Origin: Agapetus fuscipes
Lineage: Eukaryota; Arthropoda; Insecta; Trichoptera; Glossosomatidae
Direction: 5' to 3'
Length of the DNA: 64,000 nt
Assembly (NCBI GenBank): GCA_951799405.1
Contig: OX637337.1
Coordinates: 1 to 64,000 of the forward strand
Shown: positions 27,901 to 38,200 of the stretch, piece by piece
How the letters are laid out: each line of letters starts with the position of its first letter
Numbering within the stretch: the first letter of the stretch is position 1
The notes under the pieces: model-generated
Told to the model about the DNA's origin: nothing
The model's input: only the letters and a program-made list of their open reading frames with translations
Database searches by the model: none
Made by a program: the position numbers and the translations under genes

Positions 27901-29438
27901 CTCCGAAGGCATCGCTTCCGCTCCCCGCACTGCCCACTACCGCACCAATGTGCGGCAGGCAGTCCCCTCCTTTTGCAAGGGGCACAGCAAAGCGGGCTTG
28001 TGCAGCCCGCTGAGTTGTGCCCCTCTTCCCCACAACGTCTGCACAGTCCAGCCCCCCCCGGCTCCCTCACGTCACACCTCGATGCGACGTGAGCGAACCC
28101 GAGGCAGCGGAAACACTGCCTGACCTCCATCTTATGCCGGACACGGCATCGGAGGAGGCCGATTTGCAGGCGCCCGGCCCCAATGAGGGTGTCCACAGCT
28201 CGTGTCCACGGAACCTTCGCCGTACACGCGAGGGACCCACTCTGTCTCGGTCTCAGCGGGAGAACCTCGATTTCTTCGAGGCTCTCCCCCAGGGACCGAG
28301 CCAGGGCCGATCTGACGTCTTGGACCTCTATACCCTCATAGAGGTCTTGGACACAGATCGTCCTCTTCGGAACCCATCTCTTAATGGACAATGAGGGTCC
28401 AGCTACGCCCGCGAGGAACGTCTCCAGGGCAGGACCTCTAGAGTCCCCCCTCGCTAGGCGCAGCTGCAGGGACCCATTGGCACCTCTTCTGATGCCCTGG
28501 ATCCCCGGTAGACCCTCATGCTCGGACTTGCTGCTTACAGCAGCAAGTCCTTTTAACACGGCTGCGTATGAGGGAGGCACCTCAGTCCTAGTGACTGGGG
28601 CAACGGTCACTGTTTCCAACGGCTTTGACCGCCTTTTAACGGTAGCCGGAGCCACCGGAGCCGCTGTGGCCCCTTTGCTCTTCCTCTTTCTGTGGCTGAC
28701 CACGGTCCATCCCGTGGCCAGCCCTTCCACCCGTTCTTTGGGTGGGTGCAGCTGTTGCCGCTGCTGTGGCTGTTTCCGCTGCTGCGGCTGTTGCCGCTGC
28801 TGCGGCTGTTGCCGCTGTTGCGGCTGTTGCCGCTGCTGCGGCTGTTGCCGCTGTTGCGGCTGTTGCCGCTGCTGCGGCTGTTGCCGCTGTTGCGGCTGTT
28901 GCCGTTGCTGCGGTTGTTGCCGCTGCTGCGGCTGTTGCCGCTGTTGCGGCTGTTGCCGTTGCTGCGGTTGTTGCCGCTGCTGTGGCTGGTGCCGCTGCTG
29001 CGGCTGTTGCCGTTGCTGCGGTTGTTGCCGCTGCTGTGGCTGGTGCCGCTGCTGCGGCTGTTGCCGCTGCGGAAGCACTCGGGGCGCCGGCCGTGGCAGC
29101 CTCCTTGGGCTGGGCCTGGGCGTCTCCATACTGTCCGTCTGGCAGGAGACGCTGGCGGTATCGCACGCCAGGCAGTCTCTCGCCAGACAAGCCAAATTGA
29201 GGGCCCTCGCGACTCCCTCCCTGATGGGAACGTGGACGTTTGACCGCCCAGCGATGAAATCGCGAATGCCCTCTAACACTAAAGCGAGCTCCTCGCTCGT
29301 CCTCAAACACTCTTTACGGCATTTGCCCCCCCCAGAATCCGTGGGGCAGCCCAAAGCCGAAGCTTCGGGAGGGGATTCTCCACCGCCAGAAGCGGTGGTA
29401 CCCCCCTGGGGTATATGATGTGATACCGTGTTTTCCAT
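27897..29438 (-). CDS. SART-like ORF1 (Gag-like, expanded Gln repeat), copy D
   Basis: 513 aa from ATG 29438 (MENTVSHH), chosen because it aligns with MDSTISKH of copies A-C; the frame is open a further 25 codons upstream into the leader. The N-terminal Gly/Pro motif (IPQGG, GGGESPP, GCPTDSGGGK) is shared. Residues about 120-235 are a long QQPQQR/QQPQQRH repeat, much longer than in copies A-C. C-terminal knuckles CFRCLGFAHVASRC, CRRCGEEGHNSAGC and CCAPC...HWC are conserved. Confidence 0.9.
   Translation of the reverse strand: MENTVSHHIPQGGTTASGGGESPPEASALGCPTDSGGGKCRKECLRTSEELALVLEGIRDFIAGRSNVHVPIREGVARALNLACLARDCLACDTASVSCQTDSMETPRPSPRRLPRPAPRVLPQRQQPQQRHQPQQRQQPQQRQQPQQRHQPQQRQQPQQRQQPQQRQQPQQRQQPQQRQQPQQRQQPQQRQQPQQRQQPQQRQQPQQRQQPQQRQQPQQRKQPQQRQQLHPPKERVEGLATGWTVVSHRKRKSKGATAAPVAPATVKRRSKPLETVTVAPVTRTEVPPSYAAVLKGLAAVSSKSEHEGLPGIQGIRRGANGSLQLRLARGDSRGPALETFLAGVAGPSLSIKRWVPKRTICVQDLYEGIEVQDVRSALARSLGESLEEIEVLPLRPRQSGSLACTAKVPWTRAVDTLIGAGRLQIGLLRCRVRHKMEVRQCFRCLGFAHVASRCDVREPGGAGLCRRCGEEGHNSAGCTSPLCCAPCKRRGLPAAHWCGSGQCGERKRCLRR
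28742..29075. repeat. 18-bp coding minisatellite (Gln-rich repeat of SART ORF1, copy D)
   Basis: About eighteen tandem 18-bp units encoding QQPQQR on the - strand. Homologous tracts in copies A (about 681-810), B (about 5883-6012) and C (about 14493-14622) are far shorter. The + strand frames rich in Cys/Arg, Leu or Ala here are shadows of this repeat. Confidence 0.9.
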
Positions 29439-29862
29439 TTTGATGAACTCTTTTTCTGAAAAAGAGAAAAAAGCATGAGATATATACACATATACATACA
29501 AATATAAACACAATACATAAGATACAATTATAAAATAAAATGCTTCACCCAGTCTTCCCCGGCCTGCAGGCGCCTATCTGAATGTTCCCACCCTGGGGTC
29601 GCGCCTATCTATCTAAGTCCCACCCACTAGATATTCCGCAGACCGGAGTCAACCGGGCAGCAGCACCAATAAACTGCATAAACTAAATATATAAATAAAT
29701 AGATAATTAAATAAACTATAATTATATAATAAACCTGAGCGCTAATGGGGAAACACCCCCTCCAGCGCTCAGGGGTTCGCTTTGGTCCCAACTCTCGTCC
29801 CTTTATGAGGACAAGCATTGGTAAGCCCCCAAGCCACGACAAGGCCCGAACCATGAAGGGGG

Positions 29863-29962
29863 AACCTAACCTAACCTAACCTAACCTAACCTAACCTAAC
29901 CTAACCTAACCTAACCTAACCTAACCTAACCTAACCTAACCTAACCTAACCTAACCTAACCT
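29863..29962. repeat. Telomeric (CCTAA)n array 6
   Basis: About 20 CCTAA units from the 5' end of SART copy D to the truncated TRAS-like copy 3. The array ends in CTAACCTG, which is also the sequence inside TRAS ORF1 at the join (compare 19666-19674). This is the innermost perfect array in the window. Confidence 0.96.
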
Positions 29963-30048
29963 GCCGACAGGTGTCCTGCGAGGTGACACCAGGGAGGATC
30001 TTGCGCCGGGGTTACCGACGAAACCAGAAAGAACATACGCCCTGATAG

Positions 30049-30691
30049 TGTTATGTTATTTTAAATAACATATTATAAAAAAACAATCCCGAAGTGTGCA
30101 GTGTCTGTTTGTGGGCCGAACGGTCACGGAAACGGCCGAACTGCGCCGTGTGAATCAATCGGCCCACGCTCGTGAGTTCATCGTTAGTTCCCGGCGAGAT
30201 GTGAAGTGAGTCAGACGTTAGCGACCAAGCACCAAGCGGTGCAAGAGGGGGCACTACGATGGAGCTCCCTCCCCCCCCCATCTACTTGGATTTCCTGCCA
30301 GCAAGGCACCCGCCTTGTGGACCAGAGGCATAGGAGCGCCCACCCAGGGGCTCCAACGTGTGGAGGCGTCCGCCTTGTGAACCACCGCTAGCCTGGGGCG
30401 CTGCCCCAGGCCTTCCGTTTAGAACTCCAGCCAACGGAATAGGGAGTGTTCTAGTGACAACCTGTAGGTCTGGCCAATCCCTTATTTCCCCTTTTCCCCC
30501 CATATTAGTACAGTAATAAACCCTTATTTGTTCATGTCAAACTTATCTTTTAATTATAAAACCCTTCCCAGGATACAAGTAAGCAATGCCAAAGAAAGAA
30601 CCCCACGCCCTGAGAGTGATGCTCATGAGAGCTAGCCGGATGTAAGTATCCTGAAGGTATCCTGAAGATACCTTTCAATCTAAACATAACA
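30049..30691 (+). repeat. 5' LTR of LARD-like element
   Basis: 643 bp, TGTTATG...CATAACA. It has a poly-C run of 9 (8 in the other LTR) and an AATAAA near 30513 as polyadenylation signal. It differs from the right LTR by one indel and about two substitutions. Confidence 0.92.
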
Positions 30692-33600
30692 CTGGCGCAT
30701 CCAACTGGGATTCTTTCGATATTGCGAACTTTTATTTTGGGAATTGTTTTGTGAAGCTCTGTTTTTTTTAGTGTATTTTTTTTGCTTTCATTATGACGTC
30801 ATATGTTTTCTTGCCTTGATTTTGGAGTGAATTGTTTTTGTTTTGATTGCTTTTGCATTTTGCTTTAATGTCCTTTTGACGATTAAAAATTATGATAGAA
30901 TTTTTATATCAATATAAATTGACATGCAATCTTTGAGAAGCCTGAAAAATAAATCATTAAATCTTGTATCATTTGCTAAGAAACCTCGTCATATTTTAAT
31001 TGTTTACGCCAAATTTCATTTTTTCTTCAACATTTAGTATTTCTGTCTATTTTGATTTTAACACTATTTTGGTCGCTTCCTTTTTGTTTTTTGCATTTGC
31101 GTAAATGTACTTTGACGATTTAAAATTCTGTGAAATTGTAATATCAATAAAATGTACATGCATTTTTGAGAATTCATTTGAGAAAGCATCATTATTTTGT
31201 TTTTTTTTTTTTTTTTCACAGAAATCTAGCTTTGTTTATTTTACAAAAGTACCTACCTTGAAATTGATGCATTATTTGTTGCTAGGCAAATAAACTTTCA
31301 CTTTATGTTTTTTTCATAAAAGCTTTTAACAAACTTTTTTCCACATTAAAGGATTCTCAGAAGTATTTTATTTAATGTGAGGATTAAGTGTTTGGTAATT
31401 CATGATGTTTTTTTTCCCCCATTTGGTTTTTTTAATGTGCTATTCTCAAAAACATTTTAAAATATATTTTTTTTTTCGGGGTAAACTGGTGATTACGTCC
31501 TTTCGGAAATTTACTACGAACTATGGCTATTCTGTTGGCTGCCATTTGTAAATAATTTTATATATTAGCTTTAGGTACTTTTGTGTGTTGTCAGGGAACA
31601 TTGAAATCGTTCCAAGAACCCTCAAAAAACGATAGAGGATTGTAATTTTTGTAAAAAGGTACATAGCTTAGGATTCATTTTAGTTTAATATTTACGATGG
31701 TTTTATTTCTTGCAAGCCAATAGCATATCACTTTTGTGCGATGTTTGACTGATATACGGGTCACTTGGAGATTTAAACTTGAACGGTTCTCAAAAAACAT
31801 CGGAGAAATTTTGTTTTATAGTGTACAAATAGGTAATTTAGTTAGAATTAGGATTGATTGACTACACTTGTTTTTATGTATGTAAATATCTTCTAAAGTT
31901 TTTTTATGTAAAATTTCAATGGTTTTCCGAATTAACCCTTTGGAAAAAGATTGAATAATGAAGTTTCTTTATTCTTCTAAAAAATGAAGTGGCGCCACCG
32001 AGAAAGAGTGGGAGAATGTGGTCCTTTGGGCAAAGGAAGCCGTTTTCCGGGATTCTACTTTCGTAGGTCCGTGTGTGGATTTTCCACGGTATGTTGATGT
32101 AGGGATGAAATTATCACTGCTTTGAGTGGAAATTGATGTAAGGGGAAGAAATGCTGGCCTTTTTCTTGGAAAAGGGAGCGCATTTTCTTGAGATGTGAAA
32201 AGATTCCGTCTCCTCACTTAATCCAGAGGAAAATAAAGGGATCCATGGTCACGGCTCAGCTTAAATGAAACCGACCTATGGAAAAAACTCCCTTCGAAAA
32301 GGGAACAATCCTTCTTCATGGTTCGACTGGAGTGAACCGGTCAATTCACTCTTAGGTGAAAATTATAAGATTATGGCCAATAATCTTGATGCATTTGTGT
32401 GATCGTGTGACCGTAAAATTACGGTTATGACCCCTCGATGTGCGATAGGTAGAAACAGAACGTTGTGTCATTTTTTGTTTTACTGTCTCAAAACCTACCT
32501 TTGTAGTGGACCCAAATTCTTTCATGATGGTGAGGATGAAATACAGATGTGCCTAGCTTAATAATATTTAATGAATTTAAATAACTAACCCAAAGGTTAC
32601 GATGCCAAATTATACACGACTTTGCGTTCGCGTAGCAGCGCATTTGATTTTATTTCTGACAAAATTACCGCGAGATTCGTTTATTTAATTTTGACGCCAG
32701 TTAATGCGGATGAATTTATTCCAAAGACAAGTACAATAATAACAGTTCAATTAAACAGGAGGTAATCAAACATCAATTGAATAATAGTTATTTGGTTAGT
32801 ATTGTTTTAGCAAAATTAAAGAGAATATGGTTTGATCTTTTCTTCTTCCTCTCTCTCCCTGCGCCGTAGCTCCAACCAGCGGTTGTAAACATTTCTCGCT
32901 CCAAGATCACTTACCTTTTGTAGATTCTCTTTGCTGTGGAAGAAATTTCATTAGTGTGTTTTAGGAAGGGATTGATTTTAATAACTGGTACGACAAACCG
33001 GCCCAGTAGAAGATGACTCCCTTCACCCCAGCTTCCTTGTAAATGGGATTCCTCATTTGCTCGTAAGCAAGAGAGACCCAAAATCGAAGAAAGCTCATCT
33101 TCCTCTTTCCTCCAAGAATTTAACAGGTTGGCCCCACGGCCTGGTCCTTTCAGACCACGGGAAGGATATTTTAGAAGGGACTGGCCTTAACCTTACTCCG
33201 CGTCATGAAATAACCGAACGCCAAAAACAATGAATGGAGACTTTTTAAAACTCGAACGCCATGTCGAGGCTCGCACCGTATTTTGGTGTCAGAATCCAGC
33301 AGGAACTAGGTGTTGTGATGTTGGAATGACGTCAGTTGACTCCAGCCCATAACAGAGGAACAATGGAAGCTATATCCAAGTCATGATACAAGTCTGGTAG
33401 TAACCTCGTCCCTCGTTCAGTGATGATGTTGAGGACGCAGATAACCATGGCCGAAGGAGAGGTCAAGCTATGAACCAAAGGAAACATAGGACGTGCTCCG
33501 GAGCATGGCTCCTTGTCAGTCAACATTGGATTTATAGTTTTGATGGAAAGTTTTGGAAGCCGAAAGCTTTCACTTCCAACACAATGCGAACTCCTTCATA

Positions 33601-35375
33601 GCAGCAAAGAACCGTTAGGTTCAGGTATTTCAGATATTAAGCAAACAGCGTTCAATTCTTTCTGACACAGGTGTTCTGTGAGAGAGAAGGTGTGTTTGTT
33701 AGTAACTGCAAGGCTGTGGAAAAAGACAACAATTTATAAGCATTTCAGGACATTTGCGCCCCTTGATTGAAAGCTATGTTGAATTCACCCCTTTTGACCT
33801 GGAAGACAAACATCTTATTTATAATACAAAACGTAATAATTTTTAAGATCGGAGTATTCGGCAACAGCAGCCCCTCGGACTGAAACATAGGCAACAAATC
33901 ATTTTCAAAATGTGAAGATTGAATACATTTTAGAACGCAAGTTAATCAGATTAGTTTAGTGTGTTAGAAAATAATTTGAAATCTCTCATCCTTCTGCGAA
34001 GCAGCTCAGCAAACTATGTGTTTACGCGGATTAATAAATTTGATTATTAAATAATTAAATGCGCCTTCCTGTTCAGCAACCACTGGTTTAATTTTATTTA
34101 ATCCAAAATCCAATCGAAAAGTTATTTTTACGTTCGAAAGTTTGAGAATCACTGCGATTTACGGAATTACTTATTTAGCATATTTTTAGTTTTAGACAGA
34201 CACATGAAAATACACTCCCGGAATATTATGTTGGCAGATATTTTATTATTATTAAAACCACGTAAATACTTATTCTCCCTTAAATTCCGAACGAACGATT
34301 CGCTTGAAGCCCGGCGTCTTTATTTAGAGAAAAAATCTTTTTAGTCTATTTAAATTTTCTTCCGAATTAAAACCCGATTTTAATTTTAATATTTTGTTTC
34401 GCATTCGTTTAGCCCAGATTTAAGTCCCTTGCAAGCACGTGCTCCCAAGCTGACTGTCCCGAACCGAATCCAATTCCTTTCTCCCGGTGGTTCAGGGCTG
34501 ACTAGCATCCCCCTTCCAGAACTTAAATAGTCCCATAGAAAAAAAATACGTATGGACAAGAAAAATCTTCCTACACATGTTTGATACGCCCACATGTATA
34601 GGAACTTCAATTATTTTATTTTATTTTTGATGAAAAGCTTGATTCATCACAGACGTTACGTTTCGTAAATCTGGGATCTGATATGCACTTTTGTGTATAA
34701 GATGACACTTAAAGCCTTGTTCATTTTGTCGAAGGGGGAAAATGTCTGTGAGAACAGACGTGTTTGAGGCTCGAAAGAGCTGGTGTATTTGTAATATTTT
34801 GTTTGTGTATTCCATTATCACTTTAGGATGTTTTATATGGAATGTTCCACTCTTTTTTCGAGTGAGTTCGTAGTGGATTTTACGCACTAACATATTAAAT
34901 ATTTTGAGCGAGTCTTGGATGTTATCTCTATATGTATTTTTTTTTTGTATTCAGCTCAGAACTTATTGTTATACAATAGTCGACTCCTGTAACGAGTTAT
35001 GACTTGGTTAATATAAGTACCAGTGTAAAATATGTTTTGATTGCTGTGATTAATATTTATTGTTTAGAGTTTTCGACATGTTTTGGTGAAGAAAAAAGGC
35101 CTTGTTACAAGATCGCTTTTAATCCGCGTCTTGTCGGTTATTGGAACCACCTTGAAATTTCCCAAACCAAATCGATAATTCTCACAGCCACCAGTTTTCT
35201 TCTTCCTTCTTTCTGGTGTGTTGATAGGACAGAAGGATGTTCCTGTAAATCCCCTTTTCCTTTTTGTGTTCCCATAAAATTTTCAATTTTCTTAATGGCC
35301 AAAGACCTGGTGTTGTGTGTGAAGACTGTTGTGTTGCTCCTGGTTTTCTTTCTTTATTTTTGTGAGAAAGGGGAA
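30692..35375 (+). other. Non-coding interior of LARD-like element
   Basis: AT-rich, stop-dense in all frames. A diverged internal duplication is visible: the stretch near 30855-30945 (GACGATT...ATATCAAT...TTGAGAA) recurs near 31095-31175. The short frames at 31969-32217 (-), 34621-34893 (-) and 35004-35405 (+) show no recognisable domain and I do not call them genes. Confidence 0.7.
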
Positions 35376-36017
35376 TGTTATGTTATTTTAAATAACATAT
35401 TATAAAAAAACAATCCCGAAGTGTGCAGTGTCTGTTTGTGGGCCGAACGGTCACGGAAACGGCCGAACTGCGCCGTGTGAATCAATCGGCCCACGCTCGT
35501 GAGTTCATCGTTAGTTCCCGGCGAGATGTGAAGTGAGTCAGACGTTAGCGACCAAGCACCAAGCGGTGCAAGAGGGGGCACTACGATGGAGCTCCCTCCC
35601 CCCCCATCTACTTGGATTTCCTGCCAGCAAGGCACCCGCCTTGTGGACCAGAGGCATAGGAGCGCCCACCCAGGGGCTCCAACGTGTGGAGGCGTCCACC
35701 TTGTGAACCACCGCTAGCCTGGGGCGCTGCCCCAGGCCTTCCGTTTAGAACTCCAGCCAACGGAATAGGGAGTGTTCTAGTGACAACCTGTAGGTCTGGC
35801 CAATCCCTTATTTCCCCTTTTCCCCCCATATTAGTACAGTAATAAACCCTTATTTGTTCATGTCAAACTTATCTTTTAATTATAAAACCCTTCCCAGGAT
35901 ACAAGTAAGCAATGCCAAAGAAAGAACCCCACGCCCTGAGAGTGATGCTGATGAGAGCTAGCCGGATGTAAGTATCCTGAAGGTATCCTGAAGATACCTT
36001 TCAATCTAAACATAACA
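35376..36017 (+). repeat. 3' LTR of LARD-like element
   Basis: 642 bp, nearly identical to 30049-30691; preceded by a polypurine tract (about 35364-35375) and followed by the ATAG duplication, after which TRAS ORF1 resumes. Confidence 0.92.
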
Positions 36018-36772
36018 ATAGTTTCCAGCTCTCGGGAGGACGATACCTCCGACTCTATCAGGAAAAAGATTGTCTCAGCTGTTAAGCCGAAAGATTTAAA
36101 ATTGGAATTAAGGGAGTCTCTGCCATCTCTGGAAACCGAATTGTCATTACTCTCCCTAATGCTGAGCATGCTGCTAAGCTTAGGGATGCCGTCGAAGCAA
36201 AGACGGATCTGAAGGCCGAAGCTGGCAGGCGCAGACAGCCGCTGGTAATTTTCAAGGGTGTCAACAAGGAAACACTCAACGCGGAATTTCTGGAATGCCT
36301 CACATTCCAGAATGACACAATCGGGGACATCATCGGGGACGCAAACACCGAGAAACAGTTTAAAATCATTCGTGTAACCAAAAACCGTAATGAAAAACTG
36401 AAAAATATCATCGTATCGGTAAAACCAGCTCTCCGAGCGGCATTGCTCCGGTTGGGCAGACTTAATATAGGATTCCTCCGAGTGCATGTCGAAGACTGCT
36501 CCCCAATTGTACAATGCTACAAGTGCCTTGGTTTCGGTCACTTTGCTTCAAAATGTACCGAAAAACAGAGATGTATGAACTGTGCAAAGGAGCACCGTCT
36601 CTCGGAATGCCCCGACAAGGACAATAAGGACAAAGAGACGTGTCACAACTGCTGCAAGGCGAACACTAGGACCAGCGCAAAGACCTCAGTTGGACACCGA
36701 GCAAACAGCCGTCTGTGTCCGTACTTATTAAAGTTAGAAGAGCGTACCAGGGAGAGTATCAACTATGGATGA
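36018..36772 (+). pseudogene. TRAS-like ORF1 remnant, copy 3
   Basis: Continues ORF1 after the LTR element; the piece before it is 29963-30048. Compared with copy 2, one A is missing from a five-A run (four A at 36098-36101), shifting the frame and splitting the gene. The C-terminal zinc-knuckle part (CYKCLGFGHFASKC and following) is open again to the stop at 36770-36772. Nonfunctional as a whole because of the insertion, the frameshift and the missing 5' end. Confidence 0.88.
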
Positions 36773-37994
36773 CACAAGCAGTGAGCCCGATCCAGTTAAG
36801 GTTTGCCAGGTCAACCTGCAGAGATCTTCACTGGCCTTGGACATGGCCAACTTGAGGACCTTTGACGTGCTGTTGCTGCAGGAGCCGTATACGGGTTCGA
36901 CCGGTACCGTAAGGGGGATGCACGGAACTCTCTACCAGGCGAGCTCATTGAACGCCGACAACCAGTGCAAAGCTGCAGTGCTCTTAAGATCTGACGACCT
37001 CAGGGGAGTCATGATCTCGGAGTACACAAATGCAAACTCGGTGTTTGTGTCGGTGCACGTCGGGGGGCTCCGTGTCATCCTGGGGTCCGTTTATGTGGAG
37101 CCGCGCGCGGACTTGGATCCGATCCTTGCCAGCTTGGCTAGGTTGGCTGACGAATTCGAGGATCACCAATTCATCATTGGAGGAGACTTTAATGCCAAAA
37201 GCACATGGTGGGGCAGTCCCAGAACGGACCCCAGGGGTGCTGCGGTCACGGATTTGTGTGCCGAACTCAACTGGAGTGTCCTCAACGAGGGATCTACACC
37301 TACGTTTGACACCACCAGACACCACCACATCCCCAACGTGGAGGTGGTCATCTCCAGGTTCAAGATGGATGACCTCAAGTTCCTGTACAATAAATTGTGC
37401 CGCACGAACCTCATCAAGCGCAACATAAAGAAGTTCAAGGGCTACGAGTTTGAGAAGGACACGCCCGAGCACAAGGCCAAGCTGGAGGAGGTGCAGAAGC
37501 TGGAGCCCAAGCAGCTGCGGATGCTGTGCGATAAGCTGGACTTGGACAAGAGCGGCGCGCTCGCGGAGCTGGCCAACAAGGTGGTGGGCTTCCTGCTGTT
37601 TCCCAAGCAGGCCTCCCCGCACGCCAGGGGGCTGGTGAAGGAGAGGCCGGTGACTGACCGCGGAGAGGCCACGGGAGGCAGGCCCAGAAGGTCCACTGCT
37701 GCTATTGTCAAAAGAGGTTACTCTAACGAGGAGTATGAAACAGATCCGGAAACCAAAGTGCGGGGGCCCAAAGTCAGCAAGGATGAATCAGGGGATTCAG
37801 ATGGCTCGTACAACCTGAGTGGCTCCGGACAGGAGGCGGACTCTGACTTTGACCCGTCAGTGGGGGAGGGGGGTGCTCCCTCCCGCAAGCGCCGCGCCCC
37901 CGCCGCAGGGGCTCAACCAAGCAGAGCAAGCGGAAGAGACGACCCAAGCAGGGTGCGGCAGGAAGCCACTCAGCGAGTCAGAGGACGAGAGTGA
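36765..37994 (+). CDS. Chimeric ORF: TRAS endonuclease fragment fused in frame to DEK-like sequence
   Basis: A single 409-codon frame. Residues 1 to about 184 are TRAS ORF2 endonuclease (MDDTSSEP start, LLQEPY, GGDFNAKSTWWGS), ending at TPTFDTTR before the SDH catalytic motif. Residues from about 185 resemble the conserved DEK SAF/SAP-type region: FKMDDLKFLYNKLC, NIKKFKGYEFEKD, then LCDKLDLDKSGALAELANKV. A 10-bp direct repeat (GACACCACCA at 37308-37317 and 37318-37327) sits on the seam. The endonuclease should be inactive without its C-terminal half. Whether it is expressed is unknown; it may be an accidental fusion. Confidence 0.7.
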   Translation: MDDTSSEPDPVKVCQVNLQRSSLALDMANLRTFDVLLLQEPYTGSTGTVRGMHGTLYQASSLNADNQCKAAVLLRSDDLRGVMISEYTNANSVFVSVHVGGLRVILGSVYVEPRADLDPILASLARLADEFEDHQFIIGGDFNAKSTWWGSPRTDPRGAAVTDLCAELNWSVLNEGSTPTFDTTRHHHIPNVEVVISRFKMDDLKFLYNKLCRTNLIKRNIKKFKGYEFEKDTPEHKAKLEEVQKLEPKQLRMLCDKLDLDKSGALAELANKVVGFLLFPKQASPHARGLVKERPVTDRGEATGGRPRRSTAAIVKRGYSNEEYETDPETKVRGPKVSKDESGDSDGSYNLSGSGQEADSDFDPSVGEGGAPSRKRRAPAAGAQPSRASGRDDPSRVRQEATQRVRGRE

Positions 37995-38200
37995 GAGTGA
38001 GAACTCCGCTTCCGAGCAGGAGAGCGGCTCCGACGACCAAGGATTCTGATCCTTTGACGCAGGAGCCGGCGAGCAAGCGGGGCCGAGGAGCGGTGGCCGC
38101 CCGGGGACGCAAGGCGGTGCCCCCAGCCAAGGGAAGGCGCCCATGCCGGCCGCCAAGAGGAAAGCACCCCCACCCACACCAGCCAGCAAGGACGGGCAAA
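37319..38200 (+). pseudogene. DEK-like intronless, frame-disrupted copy
   Basis: DEK is a chromatin-associated DNA-binding protein with a SAP-type domain followed by acidic and basic low-complexity tracts. Here the domain-like part is in one frame (to 37994), an acidic SESEDESESEN stretch is in another (to 38049), and a basic KRGRGAVAARGRK stretch continues in a further frame, so the copy is frameshifted. No introns are apparent and it is GC-rich relative to surrounding DNA, consistent with a cDNA-derived copy. It is followed directly by retroelement-like sequence. Confidence 0.7.

Larger units (their letters stand above)
24602..29863 (-). mobile_element. SART-like telomere-specific non-LTR retrotransposon, copy D, full length, divergent
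   Basis: Complete - strand element of about 5.26 kb flanked by CCTAA. The layout matches copy B: 5' UTR (29439-29863), ORF1, 4-nt overlap, ORF2, 3' UTR (24623-24879) and poly(A). Divergence from B is uneven: about 2% over the last 950 bp (3' UTR and ORF2 C-terminus), far higher upstream, with ORF1 only roughly half identical in its N-terminal third. This suggests a mosaic origin. Confidence 0.9.
30049..36017. mobile_element. Non-coding LTR retrotransposon derivative (LARD-like), 5.97 kb
   Basis: Two near-identical LTRs (30049-30691 and 35376-36017) begin TGTTATG and end CATAACA. The target duplication is ATAG (30045-30048 and 36018-36021). A TGGCGC primer-binding-like site starts one base after the left LTR, and a purine-rich AGAAAGGGGAA directly precedes the right LTR, so it reads left to right. 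The 4.7-kb interior has no gag, pol or other frame above about 130 aa. Such large non-coding LTR elements are moved in trans by an autonomous partner. The LTRs differ at about three positions, so insertion was recent. Confidence 0.88.
29957..37317 (+). mobile_element. TRAS-like copy 3: 5'- and 3'-truncated, split by an LTR element
   Basis: Closely matches TRAS-like copy 2 from about 19666 onward. Pieces are 29957-30048 and 36018-37317, interrupted by the LTR element 30049-36017 with a 4-bp ATAG target duplication. It enters in mid-ORF1 at a CTAACCT microhomology with the telomeric array and leaves in the endonuclease part of ORF2, where it joins a DEK-like sequence. Neither end looks like normal reverse-transcription insertion. 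Confidence 0.88.

Noticed and set aside
28384..29418. 344-codon Cys-rich + strand frame as a cysteine-rich secreted protein
   Set aside because: It is the antisense of the CAG/CAA-type repeat in SART copy D ORF1; no start context or signal peptide independent of the repeat.
30692..35375. Small frames inside the LARD-like element as host genes
   Set aside because: All are short, AT-rich, without domains or splice structure.
35876..36541. 221-codon - strand frame across the LTR/TRAS-3 border
   Set aside because: Antisense shadow of TRAS ORF1; the same shadow exists at 19830-20276 in copy 2.
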